Assembly (NCBI GenBank): GCA_037176905.1
Contig: JBBBWG010006558.1
Span: 3,622 to 26,355, forward strand
Direction: 5' to 3'
DNA length: 22,734 nucleotides
From: Azolla pinnata
Taxonomy: Eukaryota > Streptophyta > Polypodiopsida > Salviniales > Salviniaceae
Numbering within the stretch: the stretch's first letter is position 1; every line of letters begins with the position of its first letter. Of the stretch, positions 10,001-20,110 are shown piece after piece. A program made the translations under genes and the position numbers. Below the pieces are notes generated by a model. That model saw only the letters and a list, made by a program, of their open reading frames with translations, searched no databases and was not told the origin of the DNA.

Positions 10001-13000
10001 AGACAGCAAGCAATTGAACATTTTGGCACAGTGAATTTAAAAACATGAGAGGGGGATTGTCAAGCATACCAGGACTTCACCTGGTGGTATATCCAACCAC
10101 TGTATAAGCATCTGAAGTACAGTCAAGAAAATACAACTATATCAGCTCAGATGTACAAATTATTTTGAGTAGCATTCTGAAAAACTAAAGGAAATAGAAA
10201 CAACAAACAGCCTAGTACTTACTGTAGCCCAGTGAAATCTCAAAGATGAAGGAGTAATTACTAATACTGGCCATTCATCAGGAAAACATGCTGTAAATGC
10301 AATAGCCTGCAATGTTTTACCCAACCCCATTTCATCTGCAATCAGTAATCGTCCTCCATGCTGGAGAGCAAACCTATTCGTGACAAGGACAGCACCAAAT
10401 AGTGAGATAGCAGGAAGCAGCAAAACAACATGGGTATTGCTTTTCTACACATGTTGAGGTAGACTGGGACTCATTAGCTCTCTATTAAGGTTTTCCTAGA
10501 CAAGTTTCATGCATCCATGAATAAAGATCAACAGGAATCAATCATATTTAGAAATATACAGCGGTGGAGTATTTAGATAAAATAGACATCTTGCATAGAA
10601 ACTCACTGTACACCATCTCGTTGGAATGGTAACAACCTTTTCTCAAGCTCCACTGGTAACTTGCTATACCTTTCTGTCCCAACACAGCAGTCATCAAATA
10701 TTTCATTACCTCATCATCTATCTGAGTAGTTAGCTTTATGCTCAAAATTATATTTTTCCATTCTATTAGCGTAAGAATGACTATCAACTATCTATCTGGA
10801 ATAGAAGAGCAAGGCAACTCCATAACCTCTTAAGTCTGGCTGAGAGGCAGACAGCTCTAGTGCACGTTTCACTATTGGTTCCAAATTTTCCAACTGTTAA
10901 ATGTAAAATAAATTATTTCTTTTCATATATAGGAGTGCAAATATTTGATAAAAAACACTCTCTCAAACATGTGGGAAAGAATGTGATTTTCAGATACTGT
11001 ACCAAACATACCTTGGCTTCGTTATCTAAAATGCAATAGTAAGGAAAATTACAGACAGACATACCTTAATATTCATACCATTAATGTTTGAAAGCTTCGT
11101 ATCCACTTCAGGCAAAGAGGATGAAGGAAATACCCACACTCTGAATATCAACACCAAAAATATTGAAGACAGATCATCAAATTACTATTACTTTTATCCA
11201 ACGTATAATATAATATAACCTCTCTCTGGAACTCCATTCCGCTCCTGATATAGACTTCACTGCAGCAATCAGCCTCTAAGGAATAGCAAAAACATTTCCA
11301 ATTGAAAACAAGGGTACCAGTAGATATATCAATGAAAATTCGACACCTTCACACTAACCGGTTCATAATCAAATTTAGCAGCAACTTTTGAAGTGCTATG
11401 TAGAGTTAATTTTACAGCCATATTGATAGTTTTACAGTTCAATCCTTGTGATTCTGATTGAGCATCCTCAACATCTGGCTGCTTTCTAGGTGGTGGCCAA
11501 AGACAAACTTTTGATGTCCTCCCATCTATATGAGAGCAACTGGAAGTTTCCATTGATGGACAGATTGAATCTGCTATTGTCAAATGAATAGTGTATTTAG
11601 CAAATTCTCTACACTAATTCCAATACTTAAGGGATCTCTAAGCTTGTACATTAATTCCAATATCTAAGGGGCCTCACCACTTCTATCCAAATCTGCCGGA
11701 AGTGTCAGAGGGGGAATTGCCTGTACCTGCATGAGAAGCAAGCCTATAGGAGCGTCCCAGTACAGAAATCCATAGAGACATTTTCCTGTTCTCACCGTGA
11801 CATATGGGTTTTGCAATCTTCTTAGTATGTGCACCAATTCTGGAAGAGTTGATTTCGGAAACGTCCACACCCTATCAAATAAGAATGTCAACTCCATAGC
11901 ACTCCAAATATTCATTAGCTCGATCCCACATAAGTGAAATGTGAAACCAAAAACCAATCAACATAGTGCCTGGAGTGACCTTTCTCCTACATTCCAAGCT
12001 CTTCCTGGAACTGATTGACAAGCTTCCTTAATACTCTATACAAAGCAAACATAAGCATTCTCAGAAATGCATCTCTATCACGTTATAGGAAACATTGAAA
12101 TTTATACAAATAGTGGTGACTGTAACCTCAGTTTGCAATTCAGATCAGCTTATTCCAGTAAATAATACCTCATGATAAGGATTACGTGCTGCTATGACAT
12201 CTGGACTCAACAAAAACAACTGTACACTAATTGTAGGGGAGCGTTTGGCCATGGGACTTTGAGATAGAGGAGAATTCCTTTGAGATGAGTGCATTGTCCT
12301 GGATTCTGGCTCATTAGAGCTATTTTGTATAGAACCTGCGTACATCCTTCAAGTAATCAACCTAAAACTGTTCAGACACCAGATATAATACATACACTAC
12401 GAATACGTTATGCATAAATGTTTCATCTTTGTCATTCATCATTCATAATTCAGTTCAAAAATACACTGAAGATCACCTTGTAGACTTGGTAAATGAAGTG
12501 GTGGCAGAACATCTATCTGATGACAAAAAAAATCCAATCTCCTTCATAAAATCAAACACTATTTACGAAAAGAATTCATAAGAAAATTTTATCGTTCATA
12601 CATTAACTGTAATTGTTGAAAGTGAAGTGATGGCCACCACAAGTCTTTCTAATTTATCTTCTGGATACGTCCAGATCCTAAAAATAAATATATACATATT
12701 AAAATAACATAACCGTGCCAAGAAACAAGAAGCCAACAAAGCTTTCTTGCCAGAGGCAGCTGAATTAAATTAAACAAAGAATCTAGAATCCCAAGCAAAA
12801 ATTAAACTACATTTTTCAAAGTGATAAATGATGTTATATAGGTTAATTACTAACTTTCTATTTTGATCCCACTCATGGCCTGGTATGATCTTGAGGGTTG
12901 CAACAAGAGTCTGCCAAAACGAAGGAAGAGAAATTGTTAAAGGAACTAGACATAATTTTGACAAGAACCATCCTGTTACAACTATCAGAAATATTACTAC

Positions 13001-16000
13001 CACGAGGTTGCACCTCAAATGTAAATCAATTAACTTACAGCAGTAAATTATAACACTTAAAATGCAATGCTTGAATGCTCTTTTACTATAGTAGGATTTA
13101 AGGTTACACACACTCCTGTGTTGTGCTTTTTAACTAGGTTAATGATGATTTATAAAGTTAATGTGGTGAATGGTAGAATCGGATTAGTTACCTAATTATA
13201 ATCTAGTATCTTACATGGTAAAAAATACAACTAAGATCAAGACGAGCTTAAGGATTTGCCAAATACTATGGTAAATGACTATCATTGCAATGAAAAATTT
13301 CTTTCCAAATTAATCTGTTGGATGTAAAAACCCATATTTCACAAATCCAATCATTATTCATATATGCGAACACATTGTTCACTTTGGCTGGATACATCTT
13401 ATTGTAATGTTAACACACTCTGAAGGGTTATGTTCCCGAGTAATAGCATTTTTCTTGTGCACCAACACAGGGCAGTTGGATACACACCAAATTAGATTCT
13501 CTCCTTCTCTCTCTATAGTCCTGTTTCTGCACATCATCCCTTCAGTACCAGCTGCATCACATTCCTCTCTCCTTAAACGTTCAGGACACATACCTATATG
13601 ATCCCATTTTAGCTAAGCTCTAAAAAATCAACGATCATTAATATTTTTTATTGACACATAAATCAAACATGTGATTTGAGGTCTAGACCACTTAAGACAT
13701 ATCTTAGGTCTTGTCCTTTAATCTATTGATGTATTGTTAAACAATGCAAGAAACTCTGGGGTGTTGCGCACAAATGCCATGCAACATTAAAAGAACTATC
13801 AATGTACATATACTTGAATGGTAGATGGATTTGTATGCAATATTTCAGTAGCTCAAGTCATGGCCGCACCAATTGTGAGAAGCCACATTTGAACTCTTCA
13901 CTGATCATACCATTCTAAAGTACTTCAATAATCAGCCAGAATACAAGGGCTGTCAAGCTAAATGGTCACAATTAATGCAAGATTTCGATATGCACATTCA
14001 GTATCGTAAGGCAAAGATTACGTAGTGGCTTGTGCTTTTTTTACACTACTAGACCTTATGAGTTCCATTGTAGTCAAAGGTGAGCCATATGGGAACTCAG
14101 AATACAGATGCATATATTCAGAGCATTTTGTTGGTTCAAGCCTAACCAAATGGAGAATGTTGGTGAGAGTAATTGCTCCATTGGGAGGTAATCCTCAAAA
14201 TTCTTGGGGGATATAGCAAAATATGTGTGACTAATATGCTATAACAGTCCTTGTGTTGAATATTGCCGAATGCAAAAAAAACTCTAGTCCAAGACAATGT
14301 GTTTTGGAGCATTCCTTTTTAGACCTCCACATATGAGAGAATTTGTTATCCTGAACTATTGCAAACTTTGACCATCCTAATTAGGAATTGGCTAAGTGTC
14401 TCTAAATACTTTGCTGTGCCTTTGTCTCATACGCAGCATCAATATAACTCGGTGTTATATTTGGTCCACACTTCGAATAAGATGGCACCTTTTGTTTCTG
14501 CTATGAACCACCCTCGTAATGGACAACAGTCCTCATGCTCCACATTAATAGACACAGTGCTTGCTGTGGTTGACCAGGTGATTAAAATGGCACACACTTT
14601 GTTTCTATTAGGAAGGGAAACAAAGTGTGCCATTTGTTCCTTATTCATTGTTTACTTGAAACAATCGTCTCAGAGTGAAAAATCATTTTACAAAATGGTT
14701 ATGGACAAATTTGTTTGCAAAACTAGGTGTTATATCAACGTATAATATTGGAGAACATTCTAAGTTAAATGATCAAATATAAATTATTAACCAAGTGTTA
14801 GAAGAGATTTAGAGGAGATACGTGTCTGTCCTATCCAATGATATGTGTCTATCCTATCCAAGCAATAGACTCAGAGAAGTTATTTGTTGTTACATGCATA
14901 TGGATCATGAAATCCTCCCACAACTAAGCTTTTCCCATTTGAACTGAATTATGAAGTTCAGTTAGCTTGTCCATACTCAAAATAGGGTTAAGTAGCTGTA
15001 AACTTTCGATATCTAAAGAGACATATTGGATATGTCTAAGAGAGATATTTGATCGTAGCATGACATATTTCGCCAACAAGAAGCATGCTCCTAGAACCAT
15101 TGAGGTAGAAGAACGTGTGAGACACAGAAAGAATCTCCAAGTTATTTCTGGGTGATCAGAAAGAAGATAGGACAGGTTTCCTTTATAGTAGATTTATTTG
15201 CGGAGAGTTGTATCCGGCCTATGTTCCACGTTAATAGACTTAAAAAGTGCTTAAAAAAATGAAGGTAACATACTGGGGACATCCAGTTAGCCGACTTGGC
15301 ACTGGATGGTATTTTGGACACTCGAGACACAGCATAGAGGAATGTTACATTTCAACAATTTCTCTTATCGTGGAAAAATCATCCTTTGTTCAACACTATA
15401 TGGGCATTTGCAGGGATGCTTCAAAAAATGTCAAGCTTTTTATCATCAAGTGTGATAACTGATCATTTGGGAGGGGATGTTAATTCATGCTTCCCAACGT
15501 CAACCACACCAGTCGTTGATTATGGTCCATGTCCATGCATTTGCATTCCCATTACAGCAATTTGTTATGCCTCTCCATGTTCAGGCTTTAACAAGGTAAG
15601 GTTTCACCACGAAAGTTTCAAATGTCATCACGAAGCTTCTTTAAGTTTCAATGTCAGGTAGAAATCCCTTAAAGGAAATGCAGATATTATAAAAAGCTTT
15701 TTCCCTTATTTTTCCAAGGGCGACATGTCACAGAAACCTATACTGCGACATTGCTCAAGCTGCAGAAAATGGTTTCAAACTTGAGCAATCCCAACCTTTT
15801 GAGATCTCGGGAAGCTGGAATACTAAGCCTGCACATAACTCTCAACCATACGAGGAAGCAAGGGGAAAAGAGACGAAGCAAAATGCGAAGAGGAAGATGC
15901 AGATGGAACAAGAAAAAGTTCAGGATCAAAGCAAAGCATAGAAACAGGAAATGGTGCGCAAAAGGCTGCACGTGGCCTACCTGGTTGTATTGAGTTTCCA

Positions 16001-16268
16001 GTGCAATGCGTCCTGGACGATCCTGGAAGATCTTGACAGGAATCGTTCTACCATGAGAGCCTCCTTTGGAAGGGGAAGAGGTAAAGCTACCGGGAAGAAG
16101 GCGCCCTTTGGAAGGCGAGGAATCCAGAGGTAGCGGAGGAAGAGGAGAAACAGAGCTGGAAGAAGAAGCCGTAGAACCTCGCGCTGCAATCTGCCTCATA
16201 GCCGTCTGCTCCATCGAGTCGAGCTCTTCTGCGCTGAAGCTCCAGTCGTCCGATTCCTCCATCGCCAT
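7011..16268 (-). CDS. SMARCAL1/CHR18-type SNF2 annealing helicase with three HARP-like modules
   Basis: 28 exons, 936 aa, every junction in frame: 15981..16268, 12855..12910, 12602..12677, 12477..12516, 12169..12335, 11980..12035, 11796..11871, 11678..11726, 11359..11573, 11220..11275, 11065..11140, 10827..10893, 10607..10673, 10223..10373, 10070..10111, 9836..9991, 9692..9769, 9551..9619, 9392..9457, 8739..8867, 8607..8663, 8230..8319, 8075..8140, 7897..7965, 7710..7814, 7506..7631, 7356..7414, 7011..7269. The family rewinds RPA-coated DNA and remodels stalled forks in the nucleus. Seen: acidic amphipathic segment (about 5-30), HARP-like modules at about 78-153, 191-269 and 323-385, Walker A DEMGLGKT (443-450), DESH (551-554), LTGTP (580-584), GVGLNLT (796-802), [11 protein letters not shown] (821-831), PIP-like Q887..L894 and basic RKKRK (910-914). 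The start is the first ATG of a Met-Ala-Met; a second ATG lies two codons on. Angiosperm CHR18 is, from memory, near 670 aa with one HARP; the extra length here is two modules. Intron 1 holds an antisense retrotransposon remnant. Confidence 0.95.
11065..11415 (-). other. HARP-like module 3, adjacent to the ATPase (residues about 323-385, exons 9-11)
   Basis: It starts with VKLTL in exon 9, then a 56-nt exon (11220..11275, SISGAEW) and a 76-nt exon (11065..11140, [10 protein letters not shown]). Exons 12-13 follow directly with an [11 protein letters not shown] helix and LLPFQRDGV, the lead-in to the SNF2 ATPase. This is the module in the position of the single HARP domain of angiosperm CHR18 as I recall it. 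Confidence 0.85.
11678..12225 (-). other. HARP-like module 2 (residues about 191-269, exons 5-8)
   Basis: It starts with VQLF in exon 5, then a 56-nt exon (11980..12035, containing SVPGRAW) and a 76-nt exon (11796..11871, [10 protein letters not shown]), and closes with a PPLTLP tail in exon 8 (11678..11726). Intron phases match module 1 exactly, including the phase-1 junction after the PPLxLP tail. It is preceded by a Ser-rich linker (about 155-190). Confidence 0.82.
12911..13888. other. distal part of helicase intron 1, nothing recognised
   Basis: AT-rich intron DNA between the acceptor of exon 2 (12911-12914) and the retrotransposon remnant. Frames at 12770..13111 (minus, spanning exon 2) and 13379..13601 (both strands) show no domain apart from exon 2 itself. 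Confidence 0.5.
13889..15480 (+). mobile_element. decayed Ty3/gypsy chromovirus pol fragment inside helicase intron 1
   Basis: Antisense to the host gene. A 45-codon frame at 13889..14020 gives a gypsy RNase H end ([23 protein letters not shown]). Integrase pieces follow with frameshifts and stops: [10 protein letters not shown] at about 14563, FYKMVMDKF at about 14689, and NQVLEEI with a stop then RRYV at about 14789. At 15308..15444 a chromodomain-like segment reads GILDTRD, a stop, then [10 protein letters not shown] purine run GGGAGGGGATG at about 15470 could be the polypurine tract, with a 3' LTR beginning at TGTTAATTC. Order RNase H, integrase, chromodomain fits chromoviruses. No LTR pair was resolved and no intact protein remains. 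Confidence 0.8.
14587..14633. repeat. short inverted repeat (hairpin) within the intronic retroelement
   Basis: The left arm ATGGCACACACTTTGTTTC (14587-14605) and right arm GAAACAAAGTGTGCCAT (14617-14633) are complementary, with one AC dinucleotide bulged in the left arm and an 11-nt loop. It falls in the integrase region, so it probably arose by local inverted duplication after decay of the element. Confidence 0.75.
15481..15980. other. start of helicase intron 1, possible LTR remainder
   Basis: From the possible polypurine tract to the exon 1 donor (CAG|GTAGGC, complement of 15975-15983). It may hold the 3' LTR of the intronic chromovirus, but I found no second copy to prove this. The open frames here lack recognisable domains. 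Confidence 0.4.
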
Positions 16269-16339
16269 CGCTTCACGTCGGGGGAGAGGAATCCGTCGTC
16301 TTCCTCAGTCTGCAACTCAAAAACCGCCAGAAATACGTA

Positions 16340-17310
16340 TATGTATACGTACAGTATACGTATGGTGTACAGGATACGAATACATGTACGTATATGTACA
16401 GGATACGCATGGTGTACATACGGCATGGCACATCATACATGCCTGTATGATGTGTGTGGATGTCGATCATGTAGGTGGATACTATGCCCAAACACGTTGT
16501 CATGTACAAAATTATTGTATTTCTTCGACACCCACGCAACACAATCGTCATGTACAACTGCGATTCACATGATTCTGCGGTTTTCATCATCTCTCCAGTG
16601 ATGTATTCCAATAATTGGCTTTTACCAGAATTCCCTCGCATTATACGTATGGTGTACAGGATACGAATACATATACCTATGTAAAGGATACGCATGGTGT
16701 ACATACGGCATGGCACATCATACATGCCTGTATGATGTGTGTGGATGTCGATCATGTAGGTGGATACTATGCCCAAACACGTTGTCATGTACAAAATTAT
16801 TGTATTTCTTCGACACCCACGCAACACAATCGTCATGTACAACTGCGATTCACATGATTCTGCGGTTTTCATCATCTCTAGTCCAATGATGTATCCCAAT
16901 AATTGGCTTTTACCAGAATTCCCTCGCATTGTAGTACGTATTGTACATATAGGTATACATTTATGTATGTACACCTTGCCCAATGATGTATGGTGTACAA
17001 GATACGAATACATATACCTATGTACATACAACATGGCACATCATACATGCATGTATGATGTGTTTGGATGTCGATCATGTCGGTGGATTACTATGCCCAA
17101 ACACGTTGTCATGTACAAAATTATTGTATTTCTTCGACACCCACGCAACACAATCGTCATGTACAACTGCGATTCACATGACTCTGCGGTTTTCATCATC
17201 TCTAGTCCAATGATGTATCCCTATAATTGGCTTTTACCAGAATTCCCTCGCATTGTAGTACGTATTGTACATATAGGTATACATTTATGTATGTACATAT
17301 GGGTATGGCA
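16340..17310. repeat. tandem repeat of about 285-325 bp, three copies plus a partial, upstream of the helicase ATG
   Basis: Matching points CGGCATGGCACATCATACAT at 16421, 16706 and (as a variant) about 17029 give periods of 285 and about 323 bp. The longer spacing is due to an extra segment with GTAGTACGTATTGTACATAT at about 16930-16980, which also ends the fourth, partial copy at about 17245-17310. Copies are nearly identical over 200 bp. Each has a CATCATACATG inverted repeat; in the third copy it is a perfect 22-bp palindrome (17039-17060). The array begins about 70 bp upstream of the helicase start codon. Confidence 0.92.
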
Positions 17311-17725
17311 CATGCATGAATAATGTATGTGCATCCCATGTATGCGCATCCCATGTATGCAACCCCGTCGATGTCGAATACGAGCATCTAATAGCCATGT
17401 TCACACTGTCCATTGAAGACATGTCATTTATAACAAGCCGGAAAAGCTTGAACCCTAGCTTGGGGGTATAAACACTAAGCTTGGATGATCGTCCAAGGTT
17501 AGTTGTTCTATTGTGAATAGAATTTTATTTGTGCATCTTGCTCTCTCTCATACTCTCTCTCTCTTTTGACTTTTCATACTCTCCTGACGTGACGACTCAG
17601 ATATGAAACATTCTTCTCTAGATCTGACCTCCTTGCTGCTTAACATCCTCGCACACATACTTCTCGCCTTCAACATACATTAGGACTGTTGTATTCTTGT
17701 CCGCTTGACGACCTATCCCAACATT

Positions 17726-17737
17726 TGGTATCAGAGC
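17726..17737 (+). other. primer binding site, initiator tRNA-Met type
   Basis: TGGTATCAGAGC, two bases after the left LTR end CCCAACA. This is the usual plant LTR-retrotransposon PBS complementary to the 3' end of initiator tRNA-Met, and it fixes the element's orientation as plus. Confidence 0.85.
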
Positions 17738-18259
17738 ACGATTTCGTCGTCCACTACATGTTGTCATCCACCGTTACATCCTTTCTGCTGTATCCAACTT
17801 GTTGTGAGCACCAAGTACATGTGTTTGGGAGTAGATTTGACTAAGTTACGACCATATGTAACTCTTTGACGGCCCCTTCTGAGTCATCGAGAAAATATGG
17901 CCCATGGTTGTCCGCTTAGAGCTATCATCTCACTTCTGTATTCATATTGTAGTTCATTTCTCTCTTCTTGAACCTCATCATCTCTTTGCTATCCCCAATC
18001 GACATCTTTCTCCTCCACCACCCATCTAACTCTCGACTGGTGAAGAATACAAGGTCGACCAAATTCTTGACTCTCGTCTCTTTCGTCACAAGCTACAATA
18101 CCTGGTCTTCTGGAAAGGGTACCCTATCTCAAAAGCCACATGAGAGCCAATACATCATCTCAAGCATGCCCCGGATATGGTTCTTGCCTTCCATGAATGT
18201 TATCCACAAAAACCCAGGCCACGTTTTGGAGGGCAGTCTTGAAAGAAGGATAATTTCAT

Positions 18260-18759
18260 GTAAATAAGTTTCGAACCCATGGCCTTGTTTGAAACACTTA
18301 TTTTTATAATCGATTGATTAAACACAAAGTCATAATATAAATACCAGCATACATATATTTAATATTGCTTTCTGATATTCCAAAAAGTTTTGGAACTTTC
18401 TAGAAACCTCTGCATGCAGGACCCTCTTGTGGCTTACAAGAGTCCGGGCACTATATAAATATAGGGGTTTACCTTGATCTCAATCAAGGTGAATAACACT
18501 AGTTATGGAATTAATAGTCAGCTTCATCTATCTTCTTCCCAGTTACCTCTTCTGCTCTGGCATAGCTCTGTCTACTCTTCCATCTTCGTCTCAGCTCTGT
18601 CTACTCTTTTGTCTTTGTCCGTGACAACAACTCAGATTTGAAACATTTTTCTTCAGATCTGACCTCCTTGATGATCAACATCCTCGCACACATACTTCTC
18701 ACCTTTAGTATACATTAGGACTATAGTAGTCCTGTTCCGCTTGACGACCTCTCCAAATA
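18260..18759 (+). repeat. right LTR of the deleted chromovirus (5' edge approximate)
   Basis: It begins just after the polypurine tract and last pol codons, contains TATATAAAT at 18452-18460, and ends at CCAAATA by alignment with the left LTR end CCCAACA. Divergence from the left LTR is obvious, so the insertion is old. Confidence 0.65.
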
Positions 18760-19279
18760 GTTGATGCCGATGTCGATGCCCCATAAACATGTCCCTCGCA
18801 AAGCCTAGCCCGCTTCTCTCGTTGATTCACTCCCCAATAAGAGAATGCACTCATCAAATGCATTCCAATTGCATGTTGTAGTTGGCATTACAGAATCATG
18901 GTAGCATTGCTTTATGTTCCTTCATACATGTTGCAATATATATGTTCGTTTTGGGCTTTGGGTTAAGCTCTTACTCACATGCATGTGAGAAAACGCATTG
19001 CCTTTTCATATTTCCTTCCATGTTTGATGCTCTTCTCTTCTTGTTCTCTCTTGTCATTTATGTGATTCTATGCATTTTCATCCTTTTCTCCTTTTCTCCT
19101 TTTCTCCTACGAAGTTCACAGGAGTCGAACTGTTACGGATGTGCTGAGTGGCCGTACTATTATGGATGTTTGATGGGTTTGGATACATTCACACTTGGCC
19201 GAATTGTTTTGACTGTTTGATGATGCGACCAAAATATTCCAATGAACGGACATGTTCAAACTCGATCATAATTGAACGT
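18760..19279. other. intergenic, nothing recognised
   Basis: A frame at 18882..19220 on the plus strand is open but starts at a TTG, is hydrophobic by T-richness, and has no recognisable domain. No RNA gene seen. Confidence 0.5.
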
Positions 19280-19285
19280 GGAGGC

Positions 19286-19780
19286 GATGCAACTAAAGTA
19301 AACGTTAGGTGAGATGCATCCAATTGAATGTGGAGCCCATGCAACTAAAATAAGCATCAAATAGGGCATACAATTGAATTTATAGGCCATGCAATGAAGT
19401 ATTTATGCCACGTGGGATGCATGCAACTGAGCTAGAGATGAAATTGGAGTTCGTTCATGCTAGTGCAGATAACTTCGAGTGGGGATATGCAATTGAAGGA
19501 GGGAGAAGGACAAGCTCAAAAACCCTAATTTTCGAATCCAACGGACGCATGCAACTTAACGTGGAGCCCATACAACTAAAGTAAACATCATATGGGCATG
19601 CAATTTAATGTGGAGGCCATGCAACTAAAGTATTTATGCCACGTTTGATGCATACAACTGAGTTGGAGATGCAAAATTGAGTTTGTTCATGCAAGTGTAG
19701 ATAACTTCGATGGGAGGCATGCAATTGAAGGAGAGAGAGGCACAAGCTCAAAACCCTTAGTTTTCATATCCAAGGATCTT
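19286..19780. repeat. two-copy direct repeat made of recurring GCAAYTRAA-type motifs
   Basis: Two diverged units of about 230 bp (about 19316-19545 and 19546-19780) each end with CAAGCTCAAAA then CCCTWA and ATCCAA. Inside, a short motif of the form CATGCAACTAAAGTA or CATGCAATTGAAGG recurs about a dozen times at spacings of roughly 20-60 bp. CATGCA is itself palindromic-like (RY-type). No coding content seen. Confidence 0.7.
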
Positions 19781-20110
19781 AGGGAGGCAACCCTAACCCT
19801 AATTTTCTAATTTAAGTCATCTCTCTACAAACCCTAAATCTCTCATAAACCCTTACCCTAATCTGGGGAAGGGGAGTCGTATAAAAGCTTTTAGGAACCA
19901 TAATCTTGGGGGAAGAGAACTATGATACTTCTAATCCAAACCCCGAATCCTAGAAAAAAGAAAACCTAATTGTCTATAGAATTTGAATCCTATATCTATG
20001 AAACTATAATATAATCTGAATCGAATCTCTAAAAACCCAAAACTCTTGAAAACACTAATTTGTTAATCTCTCCAAACCCAATCTTCTAGAATCCCTAATT
20101 TGGGATTGGT
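19781..20110. repeat. scattered AAACCCTAA-like (telomere complement) motifs
   Basis: CCCTAACCCTAATTTTC at about 19792, AAACCCTAAATC at about 19829, AAACCCTTACCCTAATC at about 19847, then single AATCCTAG, AACCTAAT, AACCCAAAA and CCCTAATTT forms up to 20100. These are mostly single copies in AT-rich DNA rather than a clean array. Confidence 0.6.

Larger units (their letters stand above)
12477..16037 (-). other. HARP-like module 1 (residues about 78-153, exons 1-4)
   Basis: It starts with VKIF in exon 1, ends its first exon at a phase-0 junction, then uses a 56-nt exon (12855..12910, containing IIPGHEW) and a 76-nt exon (12602..12677, starting [10 protein letters not shown]), and closes with a PPLHLP tail in exon 4. 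The consensus shared with the other modules is a V-x-L/F strand, aromatic Y near the first junction, G-x-x-W, then R/K-[IV]-W-[TV]-[YF]-P and a Leu-rich helix. Confidence 0.8.
17440..18759 (+). mobile_element. internally deleted Ty3/gypsy chromovirus with two LTR ends
   Basis: Two diverged direct copies end at 17723 and 18759; they match well over the last 128-129 bp (17596-17723 and 18631-18759), sharing TCTGACCTCCTTG, CATCCTCGCACACATACTTC and CCGCTTGACGACCT. Each has a TATA-like box upstream (17467 and 18452). The first is followed by a PBS, TGGTATCAGAGC. The internal part is only about 540 bp and jumps from leader to the integrase end: GPF at about 17870, HFSLLEPHH at about 17950, IPNRHLSPPPP, then a chromodomain ([19 protein letters not shown], a stop in place of Trp, EPIHHLKHAPD, KPRPRF) to about 18235. 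A purine stretch GAAAGAAGGA (18241-18250) is a likely polypurine tract. Gag, protease, RT and most of integrase are gone. The 5' end of the left LTR is not resolved. Confidence 0.82.

Noticed and set aside
14359..14745. 128-codon plus-strand frame
   Set aside because: It covers part of the decayed gypsy integrase ([10 protein letters not shown]) but does not connect to the rest without frameshifts, so it is annotated as retroelement remnant, not as a gene.
16273..17034. 253-codon minus-strand frame upstream of the helicase
   Set aside because: It stays open because the 285-bp repeat is a multiple of three; both strands are open, the peptide repeats itself, and there is no domain.
18882..19220. 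112-codon hydrophobic plus-strand frame
   Set aside because: Starts at TTG, hydrophobic through T-richness, with no recognisable domain.
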